DNA of 6,133 nucleotides from an uncultured Saprospiraceae bacterium (lineage in GTDB: Bacteria > Bacteroidota > Bacteroidia > Chitinophagales > Saprospiraceae). The notes under the pieces are model-generated. The model did not search any database. It saw only the letters and a program-made list of their open reading frames with translations, and was not told the origin of the DNA. The stretch spans positions 1 through 6,133 of the forward strand of contig CALHBW010000226.1 in assembly GCA_937930625.1 (NCBI GenBank), in the 5' to 3' direction. The position numbers and the translations under genes were made by a program. This document shows, one piece after another, positions 5,527 to 6,133 of this stretch (the stretch's first letter is position 1; every line of letters begins with the position of its first letter).

Positions 5527-6133
5527 TCACCCTTCTCGCCATAATATTCAGTGCGATACCGATGTCATTACTAATTACTTTATCTTTCAAATCATCCGCC
5601 ACTGAGTCTTTGTCTGTACTTCCATAGCTAATGCCCCACTGTGTACGGTCAATCACAAACTGTGGTGCAGATGCCGTCACTGCGTCACCTGCTACGGCAA
5701 CTTTTGCATTGAACTCGATGCTTTTGCTCACGCCTTTTAGTGTTAAGTTACCTTTCACTTTATGTGTTGCGCCTGCTACGCCCGTGAGTGGCTCTGTACC
5801 TGTAATCTCAAACTTCGCATTCGGATGATTTGCCACATCAAAAAAGTCTGCCGACTTCAAGTGACCTTCCAATTGTCCTTTGCCGTCACCTTCGAGGTCC
5901 GTATTCACAATACCCGCCATATTCAACAAAACTTCTCCGCCAACTATCTGACCGTCAGCGACTTCTATACGTCCGTTTTTAATTGGCAATGTTCCTGTAT
6001 GTTTGCCGCCTACAAATCGCTTCGAGCCTGTCCATGCTACCGAGCTATTGCCGCCGACCATGTAAGTCTCTGTGGCGGTTGGTGTCGGGTTTGGTTTTTC
6101 GGCTTCGCCTGTTTTTGCTTTATCGCCTTCTAC
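5519..6133 (-). CDS. YceI-family protein, N-terminus beyond the window
   Basis: 204 residues are visible. The frame stays open to the right edge, so the Met at 6061 is internal. The first 24 visible residues are a Pro/Thr/Glu/Lys-rich linker (GEAEKPNPTPTATETY) that probably follows an export signal outside the window. The YceI domain then runs to the end: SSVAWTGSK and GGKHTGTL, SADFFDVANHPNAKFEITG, VKGNLTLKGVSKSIEF, and FVIDRTQWGISYGS. YceI proteins are lipocalin-like beta-barrels that bind long-chain isoprenoids or similar lipids in the periplasm or outside the cell; the ligand here is unknown. The final GIALNIMARRVTN and stop codon run into the octamer array. A terminator lies about 60 nt downstream. 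Confidence 0.93.
   Translation of the reverse strand, partial: VEGDKAKTGEAEKPNPTPTATETYMVGGNSSVAWTGSKRFVGGKHTGTLPIKNGRIEVADGQIVGGEVLLNMAGIVNTDLEGDGKGQLEGHLKSADFFDVANHPNAKFEITGTEPLTGVAGATHKVKGNLTLKGVSKSIEFNAKVAVAGDAVTASAPQFVIDRTQWGISYGSTDKDSVADDLKDKVISNDIGIALNIMARRVTN

Noticed and set aside
5519..6061. YceI gene as a complete 180-residue protein starting at Met 6061.
   Set aside because: The frame is open for 24 more codons to the window edge with no stop, and the expected export signal is absent after 6061, so this Met is internal.

Overview
The window looks like chromosomal DNA of a Bacteroidota bacterium, most likely of the Saprospiria type (Lewinella/Haliscomenobacter-like). The reasons are: a large secreted protease ending in a type IX secretion (Por) sorting domain; calcium-binding Asp/Asn-rich linkers of the TPGTACNDGD...NDVIQSDGC style common in that group; weak or absent Shine-Dalgarno sequences; and AT-rich intergenic DNA between genes of moderate GC. 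The group assignment is by recognition of protein style, not by a search.

Layout, left to right. Positions 1-97 may hold the 3' end of a rightward gene (weak). A tandem ACCATTA array (113-154) runs into the stop codon of a leftward 806-residue astacin-family zinc metalloprotease (152-2572), which carries duplicated C-terminal modules and a T9SS tail. The divergent intergenic region (2573-3056) is dominated by a 341-bp foldback inverted repeat (2604-2944). Two rightward genes follow: a stand-alone RfaE2/HldE-C-type heptose-1-phosphate adenylyltransferase (3057-3554; ATG alternative at 3117) and a GT2-like glycosyltransferase (3683-4555). An inverted pair of octamer arrays (3549-3685) separates them and supplies both the stop codon of the first and the start codon of the second. 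Next is a leftward M23/LytM-type lipoprotein peptidase (4688-5287), enclosed by two copies of a ~93-bp palindromic repeat in inverted orientation (4559-4651 and 5320-5413). The right edge holds a leftward YceI-family protein (5519-6133, its N-terminus outside the window) with an octamer array at its stop codon and a good intrinsic terminator (5424-5458).

The adenylyltransferase and glycosyltransferase plausibly act together in making or attaching heptose-containing surface glycans. The other three genes encode cell-envelope or exported proteins, so the window is broadly envelope-related without being an obvious single system.

The main novelty is in the non-coding DNA. Three unrelated genes end inside short tandem arrays whose period (7 or 8 bp) is not a multiple of three and whose conserved core is a stop codon on the gene's own strand. 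Each array is therefore a stop cassette in all three frames, and its first stop is the gene's actual stop. Together with the 341-bp foldback and the repeat-flanked peptidase gene, this suggests a genome rich in small palindromic and tandem repeats placed at gene borders.
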